DNA of 57,655 nucleotides from Treponema sp. (GTDB lineage Bacteria > Spirochaetota > Spirochaetia > Treponematales > Breznakiellaceae), in NCBI GenBank assembly GCA_031263265.1, contig JAISGE010000182.1:1-57655 (forward strand). The letters are read 5' to 3'. Below are positions 1-8,333 of this stretch, piece by piece (position 1 is the first letter of the stretch; each line of letters begins with the position of its first letter). A model generated the notes under the pieces. It was not told the origin of the DNA, ran no database searches, and was given only the letters and a program-made list of their open reading frames with translations. Position numbers and translations under genes: made by a program.

Positions 1-54
1 TCGGAGGACCTGTTGTTTTTCGAAGAAGGTATTGAATCACTTGAAAGCATTTGA
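1..54 (+). CDS. C-terminal end of an unidentified protein (partial)
   Basis: The first 17 codons stay open in frame 1 and end in a TGA at 52-54. The residues are acidic and leucine-rich (ending ESLESI), which is plausible for the last helix of a protein whose body lies left of the window. Too little is visible for a family call. A hairpin with a T-run at 200-220 could terminate this transcript. It could also be a chance open stretch. Confidence 0.4.
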   Translation, partial: SEDLLFFEEGIESLESI

Positions 55-199
55 AATGGCGTTTTTTTACATCAATTACGGTTTTGTTTAATGTCTATCA
101 TACTTTGTGGATCACCTCCCTTGGTTTATACTATACCTAGTTTCTTATTCCCTGTCAACTACATTTTTTTGTTTGTTGTTAATCAGTGATAATTTCACC

Positions 200-220
200 C
201 AAGCACCGTGCTTGTTTTTT
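200..220 (+). terminator. Intrinsic terminator downstream of the partial left-edge gene
   Basis: A 6-bp perfect stem (CAAGCA / TGCTTG) with a 3-nt loop is followed directly by six T residues. It lies between the stop at 54 and the start of the acetyltransferase at 267. This argues against extending that gene upstream to 186. Confidence 0.6.
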
Positions 221-266
221 ATGGTTTTTTGGGGTATCCTGTTTCACAAGAATAGGGGGAATACTA

Positions 267-761
267 ATGATACGATCAGTGAAGCCTAGTGATGTCATGG
301 CCATTTGCGGTATATATAATCATTATATTAAGCATACGACGATCAGTTTTGAAGAAAATCCCGTTTCTATGAAAGAAATGGAGGCTCGGATTCGGGACAT
401 CAGGTCCGTGTACCCTTGGCTGGTCTGGGAAGAGGCAGGGGACGTTATCGGTTATGCTTACGTAGACAAATGGAAGGAGCGGACCGCGTACGGATTTTCC
501 GTGGAAGATAGCATTTATCTGAAGCAGAGTCATGAAGGACAGGGGCTTGGTACCAGCTTACTGACTAGATTGTTAGAAGAGGTGAAAAAGACCAATATCC
601 ACGCGGTGGTAGCGGGGATCACCTTGCCGAATGAGCGGAGTATTGCCTTACATGAAAGAATGGGCTTTACCAAAATTGCCCAGTTCAAGGAAATTGGCTT
701 TAAGCTCAACCAATGGCTTGATGTAGGGTATTGGGAACTACTTTTGAAGCCCTCCTCGTGA
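267..761 (+). CDS. GNAT N-acetyltransferase, phosphinothricin/methionine-sulfoximine acetyltransferase type
   Basis: A 164-aa cytoplasmic acetyltransferase predicted to move acetyl from acetyl-CoA to the amino group of a small amino-acid analogue. It shows the acetyl-CoA loop HEGQGLG (about residues 89-95) and then the PAT/YncA-subfamily motifs LPNERS (120-125) and LHERMGF (128-134), with a terminal WLDV segment. The ATG at 267 is chosen because AGGGGG lies 8 nt upstream, whereas an earlier in-frame ATG at 186 would run through a terminator hairpin and give a hydrophobic non-family N-terminus. It stands alone, with terminators on both sides. The family often detoxifies glutamate analogues, but the true substrate cannot be read from the sequence. 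Confidence 0.85.
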   Translation: MIRSVKPSDVMAICGIYNHYIKHTTISFEENPVSMKEMEARIRDIRSVYPWLVWEEAGDVIGYAYVDKWKERTAYGFSVEDSIYLKQSHEGQGLGTSLLTRLLEEVKKTNIHAVVAGITLPNERSIALHERMGFTKIAQFKEIGFKLNQWLDVGYWELLLKPSS

Positions 762-764
762 AAA

Positions 765-800
765 AACAGAGAGCAGGTGAAGTTTCTGCTTGTTCTTTTT
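765..800 (+). terminator. Probable intrinsic terminator after the acetyltransferase
   Basis: AGCAG (772-776) pairs with CTGCT (786-790), extended by AACA/TGTT across a small bulge, and is followed by CTTTTTCTTT. It starts 4 nt after the TGA of the acetyltransferase gene and ends before the aminopeptidase start. Confidence 0.5.
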
Positions 801-840
801 CTTTATAGAGCCATACCATTTTGATACAAGGAACGTACCC

Positions 841-2298
841 ATGAAGACAAAACCGGTCAAGGAGGATCCCAAAACCCCAGGGCAGATCCTTTCGGAAAAA
901 CTCACCTTTGATTTGAAAAATTGCTGGGATACCATAGCGCCAGAGGAACGGCCCAAGATCCAGGAATTTGCCGAGGGGTATAAGCGCTTTCTGAACCAGG
1001 GAAAGACCGAACGGGAATTTGTCGGCATCTGTCTGGATCGATTGCGCGCGGATGGCTTTGTGAGCCTTGATACCCTACTGGACAGTGGGAACAAACTCCA
1101 GCCTGGGGACCGGGTATACTGGAATATCAAAGGTAAGTCGCTGGTTTTTGGAGTGATTGGCCGCAGATCCCCTAAGGAGGGGCTGAATATCCTGGGGGCC
1201 CATGTGGATTCCCCCCGAATCGACCTTAAAACCAACCCCCTTTACGAGGATTCGGGCTTTGCCCTTTTCGATACGCACTACTATGGGGGCATCAAGCATT
1301 ACCAGTGGACCGCCATACCCCTGGCCATGCATGGGACCGTGATTACCAAGGAGGGAAAGAACGTGAGTCTCTGCATCGGCGAGGAGGAGGGGGATCCGGT
1401 CTTTACGATTACCGATCTTCTGCCCCACCTAGCCCAGGACCAGATGCAGAAGAAGGCTTCTGAATTCTTAGACGGGGAAGCACTGAATATCCTGGCCGGT
1501 TCCGAGCCTTACCAGGACGACAAGGTCAAGAATCGGGTAAAGCTCCTGGTCCTCAGCTTGTTTCACGAGCAGTACGGCATAGTAGAGGAGGATTTTGCCG
1601 GCGCGGAAATCGAATTTGTTCCTACATTTAAATCCAGGGACCTGGGCCTGGACCGGAGCATGATAGGCGGATACGGCCATGATGACCGGTGCTGCGCCTA
1701 TGCCGTGTTCCAGGCGCTGCTGCACGCTGAAACCGAGGTTCCCGAGAAAACCCTGATCTGCATCCTAACAGACAAGGAGGAGATCGGTTCTGTAGGGAAT
1801 ACAGGGGCCCAATCCCGGACATTTGAGAACTTTGCCGCATACCTCTGTTCCAAGACCCTGGAGCGTTATACGGACATTGAACTCCGCCGCTGCCTGGAAC
1901 ATTCCGTCATGCTCTGCGCGGATGTCAACGCTGCGTACGACCCCAATTATGATTCGGTCTACGATAAAAAGACCGCATCCCACTTAGGTAAGGGCATGGT
2001 CCTCTCGAAGTACACAGGCCGGGGAGGTAAGGTTGGGGGCAGCGAGGCCAATGCGGAATTCTGCCAAAAGGTTCAAGGGATCCTCAACAAAAACGGGATC
2101 CGCTGGCAGTTCGGGGACTTGGGTAAGGTCGATAAAGGCGGCGGGGGAACCATCGCCCTATACGTGGCTAACCTGGGAGTGGAGGTCTTAGACTGCGGCA
2201 TCCCGGTACTTTCCATGCATTCTCCCTTCGAGGTGATAAGCAAGATCGACCTCTATACCACCTATCAGGGCTTCAGGGCCTTCCTGCAGGAGGCATGA
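841..2298 (+). CDS. M18-family zinc aminopeptidase (aspartyl aminopeptidase-like)
   Basis: A 485-aa cytoplasmic metallo-aminopeptidase of the M18 family, which removes N-terminal (often acidic) residues with a two-metal centre and assembles as large oligomers. Family metal-ligand motifs are visible in order: AHVDSPRIDLK (about 120-130), GYGHDDRCC (about 277-285), DKEEIGS (about 311-317) and SMHSPFE near the C-terminus. The ATG at 841 follows AAGGAACG by 8 nt. An in-frame ATG at 790 would add a phenylalanine-rich 17-residue leader with no Shine-Dalgarno. The length fits the bacterial M18 branch (450-490 aa). The gene ends convergently with tsaC and overlaps it by 34 bp. Confidence 0.92.
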   Translation: MKTKPVKEDPKTPGQILSEKLTFDLKNCWDTIAPEERPKIQEFAEGYKRFLNQGKTEREFVGICLDRLRADGFVSLDTLLDSGNKLQPGDRVYWNIKGKSLVFGVIGRRSPKEGLNILGAHVDSPRIDLKTNPLYEDSGFALFDTHYYGGIKHYQWTAIPLAMHGTVITKEGKNVSLCIGEEEGDPVFTITDLLPHLAQDQMQKKASEFLDGEALNILAGSEPYQDDKVKNRVKLLVLSLFHEQYGIVEEDFAGAEIEFVPTFKSRDLGLDRSMIGGYGHDDRCCAYAVFQALLHAETEVPEKTLICILTDKEEIGSVGNTGAQSRTFENFAAYLCSKTLERYTDIELRRCLEHSVMLCADVNAAYDPNYDSVYDKKTASHLGKGMVLSKYTGRGGKVGGSEANAEFCQKVQGILNKNGIRWQFGDLGKVDKGGGGTIALYVANLGVEVLDCGIPVLSMHSPFEVISKIDLYTTYQGFRAFLQEA

Positions 2299-3299
2299 GT
2301 GAGCCGGTCATTGATGGCAAGGCCCAGCCCTGTTTCAGGAACCTGTTCCGCGTGTATAACGGAAACCCCGATCCGGTCAAACTCATGGAGCAGTTCAAAG
2401 AGCCGGGCCGCGGCTTCAGCCAGGTTTCCCTGCTCCGAAAGTACGCGAATCCGGGAAGTCCCTGCAGGGTACATGAGCCCCAAGCCCTGTACCCAAGCGT
2501 CCCAGGACCAGCGGTCAAAAAATAGATAGGCTTCCGATGGCTCGTATGGCAGGTGGATCATTTCCTGCCTGGAATGAAGGGTAAGCGCGGTCCTGGGAGC
2601 ATAATGGCTCTTGAGCTGCCCTGGGGAATGAATCGTGCTGCCCGGTTCCAAAGGAGGGCCAGCTACTGGTCCTATCACGGCTTCAATACGTTCCCGGGGG
2701 GTTCCCCCAGGACGGAGAATCTGCGGAGAACCCGCGCTCAAGTCTAATACCGTGGACTCAACTCCGATACCGCAGGGCCCTCCATCAATAATAAAAGCAA
2801 CCTGGTCTCCCAGTTGTTCTTGTACATGCGCTGCTTTGGTGGGGGAGAGGTATCCAAAAGGATTGGCGCTCGGTGCGGCCACTGCCCCGGTAGAGAGGCG
2901 GATCAGCTGTTGCGCTACCCGGTGATCCGGGAAACGGACCGCCACGGTGGGAAGCCCGCTTGTGGCTAGATCCGGGACATCCGGCTGTTTAGGGAGGATT
3001 AGGGTCAAGGGGCCTGGCCATAAACAAGCGCAAAGCGCATGAACCTTATCCCGTACTGCTAATTCCAGGGAATCTGTAGCGGCTATACGCTCAAGGCTGT
3101 CCAGGTCCGCAATATGGATGATCAGGGGATCAAACCGGGGCCGGCCTTTTGCCGCAAAGATACCTGCCAAAGCCTGGAGGTTAAACCCATCTCCTCCTAA
3201 GCCGTACACGGTTTCTGTGGGAAAAGCCACAAGCAGCCCTGCCCTCAGGGCCTCAGCAGCCGTATGAAGCCCCTCATCAGAGGGAATAAGGATTTTCAT
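2265..3299 (-). CDS. tsaC: L-threonylcarbamoyladenylate synthase (TsaC/Sua5)
   Basis: A 344-aa enzyme that makes threonylcarbamoyl-AMP from threonine, bicarbonate and ATP, the first step of the t6A37 modification of ANN-decoding tRNAs. The N-terminal YrdC domain has the FPTETVYGLG signature (about 26-35), KGRPRFDPLIIHI and PSANPFG. About 130 further residues match the extra C-terminal domain of Sua5-type proteins. The ATG at 3299 gives the usual N-terminus; the frame extends further upstream but without family similarity. It starts 16 nt after the corA stop, so the two are probably cotranscribed. Its 3' end runs 34 bp into the opposing aminopeptidase gene. Confidence 0.92.
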   Translation of the reverse strand: MKILIPSDEGLHTAAEALRAGLLVAFPTETVYGLGGDGFNLQALAGIFAAKGRPRFDPLIIHIADLDSLERIAATDSLELAVRDKVHALCACLWPGPLTLILPKQPDVPDLATSGLPTVAVRFPDHRVAQQLIRLSTGAVAAPSANPFGYLSPTKAAHVQEQLGDQVAFIIDGGPCGIGVESTVLDLSAGSPQILRPGGTPRERIEAVIGPVAGPPLEPGSTIHSPGQLKSHYAPRTALTLHSRQEMIHLPYEPSEAYLFFDRWSWDAWVQGLGLMYPAGTSRIRVLSEQGNLAEAAARLFELLHEFDRIGVSVIHAEQVPETGLGLAINDRLTHASCRKALKP

Positions 3300-3315
3300 G
3301 GGGTTTTTAGTGCCC

Positions 3316-4287
3316 TTATAACCAATGCCGACGTTTAAAGAACAAGAGCATCCCCACCGCGATAAGTACCATAAGCCCCCAGGTGAGGGGATACGCATAA
3401 GGATAGTTCAATTCAGGCATGTAGGCGAAATTCATGCCGTACACCCCCACAATAAAGGTCAGAGGAATGAAGATGGTTGAAATAATGGTTAATACCTTCA
3501 TAACCTTGTTCATCCGGTTTGAGAGGAGGGATAGGTTTACCTCCATCACCCCGGTCAAGAGTTCCTGGTACGTCTCCAGGGTTTCAAGCACCTGAATCAT
3601 ATTATCATGGAGGTCCTTGAGGAACGGTTCAAGCTCAGGGTTAAGCAGGTCTGAATCCAGCCGCGGGAGACTTATCAGGCTTTCCCTCAGGGGCCACATA
3701 ATCCGTCGTATCTTTATGAGGGTTTGCTTGACCTTTTGAAGATCCGAAATCAAGGACGTATCATTTTCATCCAAGGCTCGTTCTTCAAAGTCCTCAATGC
3801 TCGTGCCCAGGGTATCTAAGGCAACAAAATACTCGTCCACCACCGAATCAATGATCGCATAAGCCAGGTAATCCGCACCCATCTTCCGAATTCTACCGAT
3901 ATTATTTAAGATCCTCCGCCTGATACCTTCAAAAGAATTTCTAGGGATTTGCTGAAAGGTAATAACCGTATCATGAGTCAGAATAAGGCTTATCTGATCA
4001 AGGCTTATTTCCTCCCGTTGCCGGGTAATTGCCTTAAAGGTGATAAAAAGATAGTCTGCAAATTCTTCAGCCTTTGGCCGCTGTTCTACGTCCAGGATGT
4101 CTTCCACGGTCAAAGGGTGAATACCGAAGGTGTTCACCAAGGTTTGTATGGCCAAAGTATCCTTAAACCCGTTGATATGTATCCAGGTAAGCTCTCCGGT
4201 ATTCCTGCAAGATAGTAATTCCTCTACCGTATTCGCAGTTTTCATCCATGCGCTTACTGGATCGTATCCTATGATAGAGCAATCCAT
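3316..4287 (-). CDS. corA: CorA-family magnesium/cobalt transporter
   Basis: A 323-aa inner-membrane divalent-cation channel. A long acidic and alpha-helical cytoplasmic domain (about 1-255) precedes two C-terminal membrane helices. The selectivity motif YGMN is near residue 286, followed by the periplasmic MPEL loop and a basic tail (KRRHWL). The length and layout are typical. It is followed at 16 nt by tsaC. The region upstream holds the terminator of the tRNA-Asn gene and a weak AT-rich start region. CorA proteins carry Mg2+, Co2+ or Ni2+; which ion is used here is not visible, though Co and Ni are both needed by the nearby CODH/ACS system. Confidence 0.92.
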   Translation of the reverse strand: MDCSIIGYDPVSAWMKTANTVEELLSCRNTGELTWIHINGFKDTLAIQTLVNTFGIHPLTVEDILDVEQRPKAEEFADYLFITFKAITRQREEISLDQISLILTHDTVITFQQIPRNSFEGIRRRILNNIGRIRKMGADYLAYAIIDSVVDEYFVALDTLGTSIEDFEERALDENDTSLISDLQKVKQTLIKIRRIMWPLRESLISLPRLDSDLLNPELEPFLKDLHDNMIQVLETLETYQELLTGVMEVNLSLLSNRMNKVMKVLTIISTIFIPLTFIVGVYGMNFAYMPELNYPYAYPLTWGLMVLIAVGMLLFFKRRHWL

Positions 4288-4364
4288 TTATTCACCATAC
4301 TATATGAAGGAACACCTGGCAAGACCTCGCATTTGCCTGAACTAAAAATGAACTGAAGATTAAA

Positions 4365-4397
4365 CAAAAAGCGGATTAATCATAAAGAATAATCCGC
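4365..4397 (-). terminator. Intrinsic terminator of the tRNA-Asn gene
   Basis: On the minus strand an 8-bp stem (GCGGATTA / TAATCCGC, 4371-4378 with 4390-4397, 11-nt loop) is followed by TTTTTG. It lies 7 nt past the 3' end of the tRNA. Confidence 0.8.
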
Positions 4398-4403
4398 CTC
4401 AAA

Positions 4404-4476
4404 CTCCCCCGCGCGGGCTCGAACCACGGACCCAGTGGTTAACAGCCACTTGCTCTGCCAACTGAGCTACAGGGGA
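4404..4476 (-). tRNA. tRNA-Asn (GTT anticodon)
   Basis: A 73-nt tRNA that folds completely. The acceptor stem is TCCCCTG / CGGGGGA, the D-arm is GCTC-AGTTGGCA-GAGC, the anticodon loop is CTGTTAA with anticodon GTT closed by AGTGG/CCACT, the T-arm loop is TTCGAGC, and the discriminator base is G. The CCA tail is not encoded. It has its own promoter 8 nt upstream and its own terminator, so it is a monocistronic unit. Confidence 0.97.
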
Positions 4477-4484
4477 ATGTATTT

Positions 4485-4513
4485 AATATATATAAGGATG
4501 CCCCAAAGGTCAA
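4485..4513 (-). promoter_or_regulatory. Sigma70-type promoter of tRNA-Asn
   Basis: TTGACC (4508-4513), a 17-bp spacer and TATATT (4485-4490) on the minus strand. The -10 box ends 8 nt before the mature 5' end of the tRNA, so the primary transcript would have almost no leader. Confidence 0.8.
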
Positions 4514-4546
4514 TACCCAATCATACCATTTCCAGGGCAAATTCAT

Positions 4547-4576
4547 AAAAAATTAACCGGAAGTCCCCTGTTCGGT
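4547..4576 (-). terminator. Probable terminator after the 5-formyl-THF cyclo-ligase gene
   Basis: On the minus strand ACCGAA (4571-4576) pairs with TTC-CGGT (4556-4562) with one bulged base, and TAATTTTTT follows. It begins 13 nt past the stop of the cyclo-ligase gene. Confidence 0.5.
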
Positions 4577-4588
4577 AAAAGTGAATGA

Positions 4589-5152
4589 TTAGCCAAAAAT
4601 GAGGGCATCCATTCTTTTATCCCACGTTTCTGTGGGAACCTCAGGAACAATCTGGGCTTTCATACATATACCCAACGTAGCATAAGATATACCCTGTTTG
4701 TCCAAGGAGCCAAAAAAACGGTCGTAATACCCTCTTCCGTGTCCCATCCGATCCCCTTCTTGGGTAAAAGCCACTCCAGGTACGATAATCAGCCCGGGGA
4801 AATCCTGGGATTTCAACAAATCCTCTGACTTCTCTGTTTGCGGTTCCCGAATACCAAAGGCCCCATAATGCCAGGGACCGGATAGAGTATAAATACGAAA
4901 GAAATGCAGATCTTCACCGGAAACCTTAGGGACAAAAATCTTTTTCTTATTAGAGAATGCGGTCTCAAGGAGCGGTTGTGTATCAATTTCCAGGTTCATC
5001 GAAAGATAGAACAAGATAGTTTCGTATTGGGACCACATGGGCAGGCTTTGTATGCGGGAAGCAACCTGTAAACCTTCTTCATAAAACTTCTCTGGAGGAA
5101 GGGATTCCAGACGCTGTTTTATCTCTTTCCGTAAAGCGGCTTTGGTAACCAT
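4589..5152 (-). CDS. 5-formyltetrahydrofolate cyclo-ligase (MTHFS)
   Basis: A 187-aa cytosolic enzyme that converts 5-formyl-THF to 5,10-methenyl-THF with ATP, recovering folate from a dead-end form. It has the N-terminal basic helix (KAALRKEIKQRL), the VPGVAFTQEGDRMGHG loop and GRGYYDRF, which form the ATP and folate sites. AGAGG lies a few nt upstream of the ATG. In an organism with heavy one-carbon flux through the operon at 10-24 kb a repair enzyme of this kind would be useful, but it is not cotranscribed with it. The divergent spacer toward clpS contains a palindromic repeat. Confidence 0.93.
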   Translation of the reverse strand: MVTKAALRKEIKQRLESLPPEKFYEEGLQVASRIQSLPMWSQYETILFYLSMNLEIDTQPLLETAFSNKKKIFVPKVSGEDLHFFRIYTLSGPWHYGAFGIREPQTEKSEDLLKSQDFPGLIIVPGVAFTQEGDRMGHGRGYYDRFFGSLDKQGISYATLGICMKAQIVPEVPTETWDKRMDALIFG

Positions 5153-5182
5153 AGTATAACCTCTTAATTAATAAGTGATCCA

Positions 5183-5206
5183 GTTTCAAAACTCCCCTTT
5201 TGAAAC
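5183..5206. repeat. Dispersed palindromic repeat, copy A
   Basis: A 9-bp perfect inverted repeat GTTTCAAAA / TTTTGAAAC with a 6-nt loop, lying between the divergent cyclo-ligase and clpS genes. The same GTTTCAAA...TTTGAAAC core recurs at 10777-10804 and 24527-24555. No T-run follows on either strand, so it is not an ordinary terminator. Confidence 0.7.
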
Positions 5207-5348
5207 AACCTGATTTTTATACAAAAATAATACATTTTTTAAGGGTACACAAGGGGGCATGTCATGGCTCTACTGAGCCTTGCGTTTACCCTGTTAAGGC
5301 TCCTGGATACCTATTGTGCTCTTATCCAATTTTGGGTATGCTCAAAGT

Positions 5349-5660
5349 ATGCCTGTACATACCAGGGATGATACGTTATTTGCCACCAAGAAAGCGGAAG
5401 AGCTCAAGGAGCCTGAAGAATTTCAGGTGATATTGCTCAATGATCATTATACCACCATGGATTTTGTAGTGGAAATCTTGATCGCCGTATTCCATAAAGA
5501 CCCGCTTGAGGCGAATCGTATCATGATGGATGTGCATCGAAAAGGACGGGGGGTGGTAGGACAATACCCCTGGGATATAGCCCAGACCAAGGCCCAACAG
5601 GTGCATACCTTGGCCAGGCAGTACGAATTTCCCCTCCGATGTATTGTAGAATCCCTATAA
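5349..5660 (+). CDS. clpS: ATP-dependent Clp protease adaptor ClpS
   Basis: A small adaptor (103 aa from this start) that binds N-degron substrates and delivers them to ClpA. The core runs from EEFQVILLNDHYTTMDFVV to the C-terminus and includes the N-degron pocket segment NDHYTTMDFV and the helix with HRKGRGVVG. The start is uncertain: the ATG at 5349 gives a usual short N-terminal extension, while a GTG at 5316 would add 11 residues, and neither has a good Shine-Dalgarno. clpA follows after a 177-bp AT-rich spacer and then aat, giving a complete N-end-rule pathway set in one place. Confidence 0.93.
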   Translation: MPVHTRDDTLFATKKAEELKEPEEFQVILLNDHYTTMDFVVEILIAVFHKDPLEANRIMMDVHRKGRGVVGQYPWDIAQTKAQQVHTLARQYEFPLRCIVESL

Positions 5661-5733
5661 GAAGCCGGGTTACCGTAAAAACAGTATGATAGGTATAAAC
5701 AAAAATTAAAAATGGGGGAAAACCAAATTTGCT

Positions 5734-5754
5734 ATAAAACTCATAGTGTTTTAT
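5734..5754 (+). other. Short stem-loop in the clpS-clpA spacer
   Basis: ATAAAAC (5734-5740) pairs with GTTTTAT (5748-5754) around a 7-nt loop in a very AT-rich stretch about 85 nt before the clpA start. No T-run follows directly. A TATAAT hexamer just downstream (about 5765) has no recognisable -35 partner, so a clpA promoter here is only possible. Confidence 0.35.
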
Positions 5755-5837
5755 CAGCTTTAGTATTATAATCTAATTAGTGGTATTTTTTTTAATGTAA
5801 AGAGCTGGGGTCCATACCCTGAGCGGGAGTACTAAAG

Positions 5838-8333
5838 ATGAAAATCAGCGGCCATGTACAGGCCATTATAAACGCCGCCTATCATGAGGCTAAAGTGCGC
5901 AACCATGAGTACCTGACGCCGGAACATATACTATATGCAGCCTTAGCCTTTGATGAGGTCCAGGGTATACTGTCTGCTTGCGGCGCCAATCTGGATATGC
6001 TTAAAGATGGTATGGAAAGTTATTTTGAGCAGAAAGTCCCCAGTATAGGTGATACAGAGCCGACCCAAACCGTGGGTTTTCAGAGTGTCATTGAACGAGC
6101 AGTACTTCAAAGCCAGGCTTCCCAGAAACATACCTTGGATGTGGCAGATATCCTTGTATCCCTCTATGATGAAGAACAAAATTATTGTGCCTATTATTTG
6201 CGCAAATTGGGGGTTAAACGGTTTGAACTCCTCAATGTCCTCTCTCATGGATTTGATGGAGATAGAGGGCCCTTCAGCCTTAATAAAATGAACGGCAGTG
6301 CGCTCCAAGAACGAAAAGAAGAGTCGGTTGATGAGGATGGACTGGATCCGGCTCAAAAAACCAAAGGGAATAAACGGAGCGCTTTGGAACGGTATGCTAC
6401 GGAACTTACCGCCCTAGCTAAAGAACATAAGCTTGAACCAGTTATCGGCAGGGAAGTAGAGTTAGACCGGACCATTCAAGTACTGTGCAGACGGCTCAAA
6501 AACAACCCCGTCCATGTGGGGGATTCAGGAGTGGGAAAAACCGCCATCACCGAAGGACTTGCCCAACGTATCGTAGCGGGGAATGTACCTCCTACCCTTA
6601 GAAATTTCTCTATCTTTTCCTTGGATATGGGCGCCTTGGTGGCAGGTACCAAATACCGCGGGGATTTTGAAGAACGAATCAAGCGGGTTATTGAAGAAAT
6701 GCTAAAAAAAGAAAAGGCCATCCTTTTTATTGATGAAATTCATACCCTCGTGGGAGCAGGGTCGGTCTCTGGAGGAGCCTTGGATGCCTCTAATCTTCTC
6801 AAGCCTGCCCTTACTTCCGGGAAAATTCGTTGTATCGGTTCCACTACCCACGAAGAATATAACAAATTTTTTGACAAGGATCGGGCTTTGTCCCGGCGGT
6901 TTCAGAAGATTGATATCGATGAACCGAGTGAGCATGATGCTATAGCCATCCTCCAGGGGCTTAAATCAAAATACGAGGAATACCATAAAGTTCGTTATAC
7001 TGATGAAGCGGTAGAAGGGGCTGTACGGCTTTCTGCACAGTTTATCACCGAACGACGCCTGCCAGACAAGGCCATCGACGTGATCGATGAAGCTGGCGCC
7101 TTTGCCCGAATAGCAGCTTCTAAGCAAAGTGAGGAAAAACCTCCTCTGCCTAAAGAGCCTGAGGTAAATAATAAAAACAGCCTATCAAAAAAATTTTCCC
7201 TTTTTTTTGATAGGCATGACAAGGCAGAAAAAAACGAGAAAAAAGTATCTTTGGAAGTTGAGAGTGGTCTCTTGGCTGAAGGAACCTCAGTGCAAGAGGG
7301 AACCGTAGAAATTGTTGATATTGGGCTTCCCTTAATTGAATCGGTGATTTCCCGGATAGCCCGGATACCGGAACGGTCAGTAGGAGAAAATGAGAAAGAT
7401 AAACTCCGCAATCTAGAAGAGCGGCTCAAAGTGCGGATATTCGGTCAAGATGAGGCAGTGAGCATGGTAGTCGCGGCAGTGAAGCGATCCCGGGCCGGTT
7501 TTAGGGCTGAGGGCAAACCAGTGGCGAATTTTCTCTTTGTAGGCCCTACCGGAGTGGGTAAAACTGAATTAGCCCGGAGCCTTGCTCAAATCCTGGGAGT
7601 TTCTATACACCGATTCGATATGAGTGAATATCAGGAAAAACATACCATTTCGAGGCTCATTGGATCGCCCCCTGGGTATGTGGGGTATGAAGAGGGAGGA
7701 CTCTTAACCGATGTTATACGGAAGCAGCCCCATAGTGTAGTTCTATTAGATGAGATTGAAAAAGCCCACTCGGATATTTACAACATCCTCTTGCAGATCA
7801 TGGATTATGCAACCCTCACAGACAATAACGGCAGGAAAGCGGATTTTCGCAATGTGGTCCTTATTATGACCAGCAACGCCGGCGCCCGGGATATTGGTAA
7901 GAGCCTCATCGGGTTTGGGGAGCGGAGTATTGATGCGTCCGCGGTAGATGGAGCGGTGGAGAAAACCTTCACCCCGGAATTCCGGAATCGTCTGGATGCA
8001 GTAGTCCGTTTCAGCCACCTCTCTCGAGAAATTATGACTTCCATTGTACGTAAAGAATTGAATCTCTTCAAAACCCAATTAGCAGAGAAAAAGGTCACCC
8101 TGGAAGTTACCGATACCTGTATTGACCAGCTTGCAAGTGATGGGTATAGTCGAGAATTCGGCGCCCGTAATGTAGGTCGAGTTATTGAAGATAGAATCAA
8201 ATCCTTTTTTGTGGATGAGGTTCTCTTTGGCCGTCTCGCTGAAGGGGGAAGCGCTCGGGCTGATTGGTTTGAGGGTGCATACCAGATCACCGTGTTGGAG
8301 ACTACTCATGCCCGGGGTACTAAGGTGCTATGA
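5838..8333 (+). CDS. clpA: ATP-dependent Clp protease ATP-binding subunit ClpA
   Basis: An 831-aa AAA+ unfoldase that feeds substrates, including those brought by ClpS, into ClpP. The N-domain double repeat (1-145) begins like ClpA (GHVQAIINAAYHEA, LTPEHILYAAL). NBD1 has GDSGVGKTA and FIDEIHTLVGAG. NBD2 has GPTGVGKTELAR, FDMSEYQEKH and a C-terminal D2 domain. E. coli ClpA is 758 aa; much of the difference here is a charged insertion at about 428-495 between the two AAA+ modules, rich in Lys and Glu, not seen in the classical protein. NBD1 Walker A has Ser where Pro is usual. The stop overlaps the aat start by 4 bp (ATGA). Confidence 0.96.
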   Translation: MKISGHVQAIINAAYHEAKVRNHEYLTPEHILYAALAFDEVQGILSACGANLDMLKDGMESYFEQKVPSIGDTEPTQTVGFQSVIERAVLQSQASQKHTLDVADILVSLYDEEQNYCAYYLRKLGVKRFELLNVLSHGFDGDRGPFSLNKMNGSALQERKEESVDEDGLDPAQKTKGNKRSALERYATELTALAKEHKLEPVIGREVELDRTIQVLCRRLKNNPVHVGDSGVGKTAITEGLAQRIVAGNVPPTLRNFSIFSLDMGALVAGTKYRGDFEERIKRVIEEMLKKEKAILFIDEIHTLVGAGSVSGGALDASNLLKPALTSGKIRCIGSTTHEEYNKFFDKDRALSRRFQKIDIDEPSEHDAIAILQGLKSKYEEYHKVRYTDEAVEGAVRLSAQFITERRLPDKAIDVIDEAGAFARIAASKQSEEKPPLPKEPEVNNKNSLSKKFSLFFDRHDKAEKNEKKVSLEVESGLLAEGTSVQEGTVEIVDIGLPLIESVISRIARIPERSVGENEKDKLRNLEERLKVRIFGQDEAVSMVVAAVKRSRAGFRAEGKPVANFLFVGPTGVGKTELARSLAQILGVSIHRFDMSEYQEKHTISRLIGSPPGYVGYEEGGLLTDVIRKQPHSVVLLDEIEKAHSDIYNILLQIMDYATLTDNNGRKADFRNVVLIMTSNAGARDIGKSLIGFGERSIDASAVDGAVEKTFTPEFRNRLDAVVRFSHLSREIMTSIVRKELNLFKTQLAEKKVTLEVTDTCIDQLASDGYSREFGARNVGRVIEDRIKSFFVDEVLFGRLAEGGSARADWFEGAYQITVLETTHARGTKVL

